A stretch of DNA of 64,000 nt from an uncultured Clostridia bacterium (GTDB lineage: Bacteria > Bacillota > Clostridia > TANB77 > CAG-508), in the NCBI GenBank assembly GCA_934162255.1, contig CAKPIG010000001.1, positions 128,218 to 192,217 of the forward strand, given 5' to 3'. A program made the position numbers and the translations under genes. The first letter of the stretch is position 1; each line of letters opens with the position of its first letter. Below, piece after piece: positions 62,815 to 64,000 of the stretch. The notes under the pieces are model-generated. The model saw only the letters and a program-made list of their open reading frames with translations. It had not been told where the DNA came from and made no database searches.

Positions 62815-63012
62815 ATGTTTACAACTCTTTTTATGAATTTGATAGCAAAACAAATTCATTTACCATTACCATATGAATGGAGAAAATCAGTCACTAAAAA
62901 AGAGTATATAGATGAAATGATAAATATATTTAATTATAACCAAAAGTTTATTGTTAAAATAAATAGCTTAAATTATGGAAAATCAAGAAAGAAGAGCATA
63001 TTTGACAATTGA
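62815..63012 (+). pseudogene. Short frame, possible gene remnant
   Basis: A 65-residue open frame with protein-like composition (a helix around PLPYEWRKSVTKKEYIDEMI) but no ribosome-binding site. Its ATG lies in the loop of a weak hairpin (AGAGT at 62807-62811, ACTCT at 62824-62828). It overlaps a better frame at 62975 in another phase. I read the stretch from 62741 to 63229 as decayed coding DNA. No family is recognised. Confidence 0.3.
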
Positions 63013-63124
63013 ATCTGTACGAGCATTAGATATAAGAGTTATATTTGAAGATACACAAATTTTATACGAGGGTGCAATTGAAAATGCTCCAAAAGAAATA
63101 AAAAAATATCAGCTTACTTTTTAA
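62975..63124 (+). CDS. Unknown 49-residue protein or gene remnant
   Basis: ATG at 62975 opens a 49-residue frame with plausible coding character (strand RAYLTIESVRALDIRVIFE, then LYEGAIENAPKEIKK). Short proteins of this kind with an ENAPEEIK-like end occur in many clostridia, but this is memory-based and weak. There is no ribosome-binding site. A further frame (about 63100-63220) reads like a membrane span (FGISSINAIIVTSLITIVENYI) without a start codon. The stretch may be a broken gene. Confidence 0.35.
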   Translation: MENQERRAYLTIESVRALDIRVIFEDTQILYEGAIENAPKEIKKYQLTF

Positions 63125-63229
63125 AATTTGGAATATCTTCAATAAATGCAATTATAGTTACAAGTTTGATAACGATAGTTGAAAATTATATTAATAATAA
63201 AATAATGATAAATAAAGGTGGTAGTAGTT

Positions 63230-63913
63230 ATGAAAATAAGTGAATTAAACGCGGAATATGATAAATTACAATTACAGTATGGAGCAAAGGAGCTAACATC
63301 TATATATAATGGAGGATGCACTAATAATCCAGATTTTTGTTTTGTTTTTATGAATCCTACTGGAAAAAATATTGCATCAGATCCAAATTGGAAAGGGAGA
63401 AGATCTCCTTGGATTGGAACTAAGAATATATGGAAATTGTTTTATAGAATAGGATTACTTGATGAAGAAATATATAGTGATATTATGTCAAAAAAGCCAC
63501 AAGAGTGGGATGAAAAATTTGCGGATTTAGTATATGCTGATGTAGAAAAACACAAATATTTTATAACTAATTTAGGAAAATGTACACAGGTAGATGCTAG
63601 AGTATTACCAAATTTGGTTTATAGTCAATATTTAGATTTATTATGCAAAGAAATAGAAATAATTAATCCTAAGACAATTATAACACTTGGAAATCAAGTA
63701 AGTTCTATTGTGTTGGATAAAAATATATCAGTATCTCAATGTAGAAAACAAAACTTTTTAAAGAATATAGCTGGTATGGAATATAAAGTATACCCAGTTT
63801 ATTATCCTATTGGAAATGGAATGATGAATATAGACAAAGCAATTGAAGACTTAAATTTTATTATAAAAACAAATACAAAAAGTCAAAAAGACATTGAAGA
63901 TTTTGAAAGGTAA
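63230..63913 (+). CDS. Uracil-DNA glycosylase superfamily protein
   Basis: About 228 residues. MNPTGKNI and SPWIGTKNIWKLF give the family's first motif region, YFITNLGKCTQVDAR and TIITLGNQVSSIVL the middle strands, and VYPVYYPIGNG a later active-site-like segment. It fits the UDG-like fold but lacks the four cysteines of iron-sulfur family 4 enzymes. Whether it removes uracil is not readable. ATG 63230 lies 7 bases after AAAGGTGG. Confidence 0.7.
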   Translation: MKISELNAEYDKLQLQYGAKELTSIYNGGCTNNPDFCFVFMNPTGKNIASDPNWKGRRSPWIGTKNIWKLFYRIGLLDEEIYSDIMSKKPQEWDEKFADLVYADVEKHKYFITNLGKCTQVDARVLPNLVYSQYLDLLCKEIEIINPKTIITLGNQVSSIVLDKNISVSQCRKQNFLKNIAGMEYKVYPVYYPIGNGMMNIDKAIEDLNFIIKTNTKSQKDIEDFER

Positions 63914-63915
63914 CC

Positions 63916-63946
63916 TCACCTACAAATTACAATTTGGTGATTTTTT
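63916..63946 (+). terminator. Terminator after the UDG-like gene
   Basis: TCACC (63916-63920) pairs with GGTGA (63936-63940), AT pairs fill the stem, and six T follow. Confidence 0.75.
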
Positions 63947-64000
63947 ATAGAGAAAAATAAATTATTATAATTATGAAAAATACGAATAAAGACAGCTTTT

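Overview
The window is strongly AT-rich with AGA as the near-universal arginine codon, clear Shine-Dalgarno sites (AGGAGG type), RNase Y, RemA, a T-box riboswitch and the sporulation genes yabP and yabQ. This points to an endospore-forming member of the Clostridia, probably an uncultured gut or anaerobe lineage. Nearly every gene lies on the plus strand; deoD is the only clear minus-strand gene. I see no rRNA, tRNA, CRISPR array, insertion sequence or prophage. Coordinates of starts were chosen from ribosome-binding sites, so several differ from the longest open frame.

Layout. 1-8.1 kb: a lower-glycolysis operon, gap-pgk-(Nudix)-(guanylate-kinase-like)-tpiA-gpmI-(YezG-like immunity protein)-eno, covering every step from glyceraldehyde-3-phosphate to phosphoenolpyruvate. 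8.1-11.5 kb: dTDP-rhamnose operon rmlD-rmlA-rmlC-rmlB. 11.5-16.5 kb: YqeK, RsmE, a membrane protein, YicC, RemA, RNA polymerase omega, a cytidylate-kinase-like protein, and an Alg14/Alg13-type glycosyltransferase pair. 16.6-22.6 kb: FtsE-FtsX with two coiled-coil/M23 peptidases, a CtpA protease and PgsA. 22.6-32.4 kb: GreA, LexA, a GH18 hydrolase, an unknown Rossmann-like protein, PBP1A, CysS and ArgS. 32.4-39.5 kb: DeoD, a RelQ-type ppGpp synthetase, RNase Y, DinB, a MecA-like class B PBP and a small unknown gene.

39.6-44.9 kb holds the most interesting unit: a self-contained operon with its own promoter and a palindromic operator candidate, encoding a polyprenyl-phosphate sugar transferase (ArnC/GtrB-like), a GT-C type membrane glycosyltransferase (ArnT-like role), a fusion of a WecE/RffA-type sugar aminotransferase to an ATP-grasp ligase, and two small SMR-type transporters (ArnE/ArnF-like). 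I infer a Gram-positive envelope-modification system in which dTDP-4-keto-6-deoxyglucose, made by RmlA and RmlB in this same window, is aminated and then possibly N-acylated by the ATP-grasp half, moved to a polyprenyl carrier, flipped and attached to an envelope polymer.

44.9-64 kb: a P-type cation ATPase behind a hairpin that buries its ribosome-binding site, FeoA-FeoB, PriA-Def, an envelope protein, an iron alcohol dehydrogenase, a metallophosphoesterase, a valine T-box leading an aldose-epimerase-like gene and valS, the sporulation/division block yabP-yabQ-divIC, Rho, a hydroxyacyl-CoA dehydrogenase, a roughly 550-base stretch of short or decayed frames, and a uracil-DNA-glycosylase-superfamily protein. 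Terminators are compact, and several share bases with the -35 box of the next promoter.
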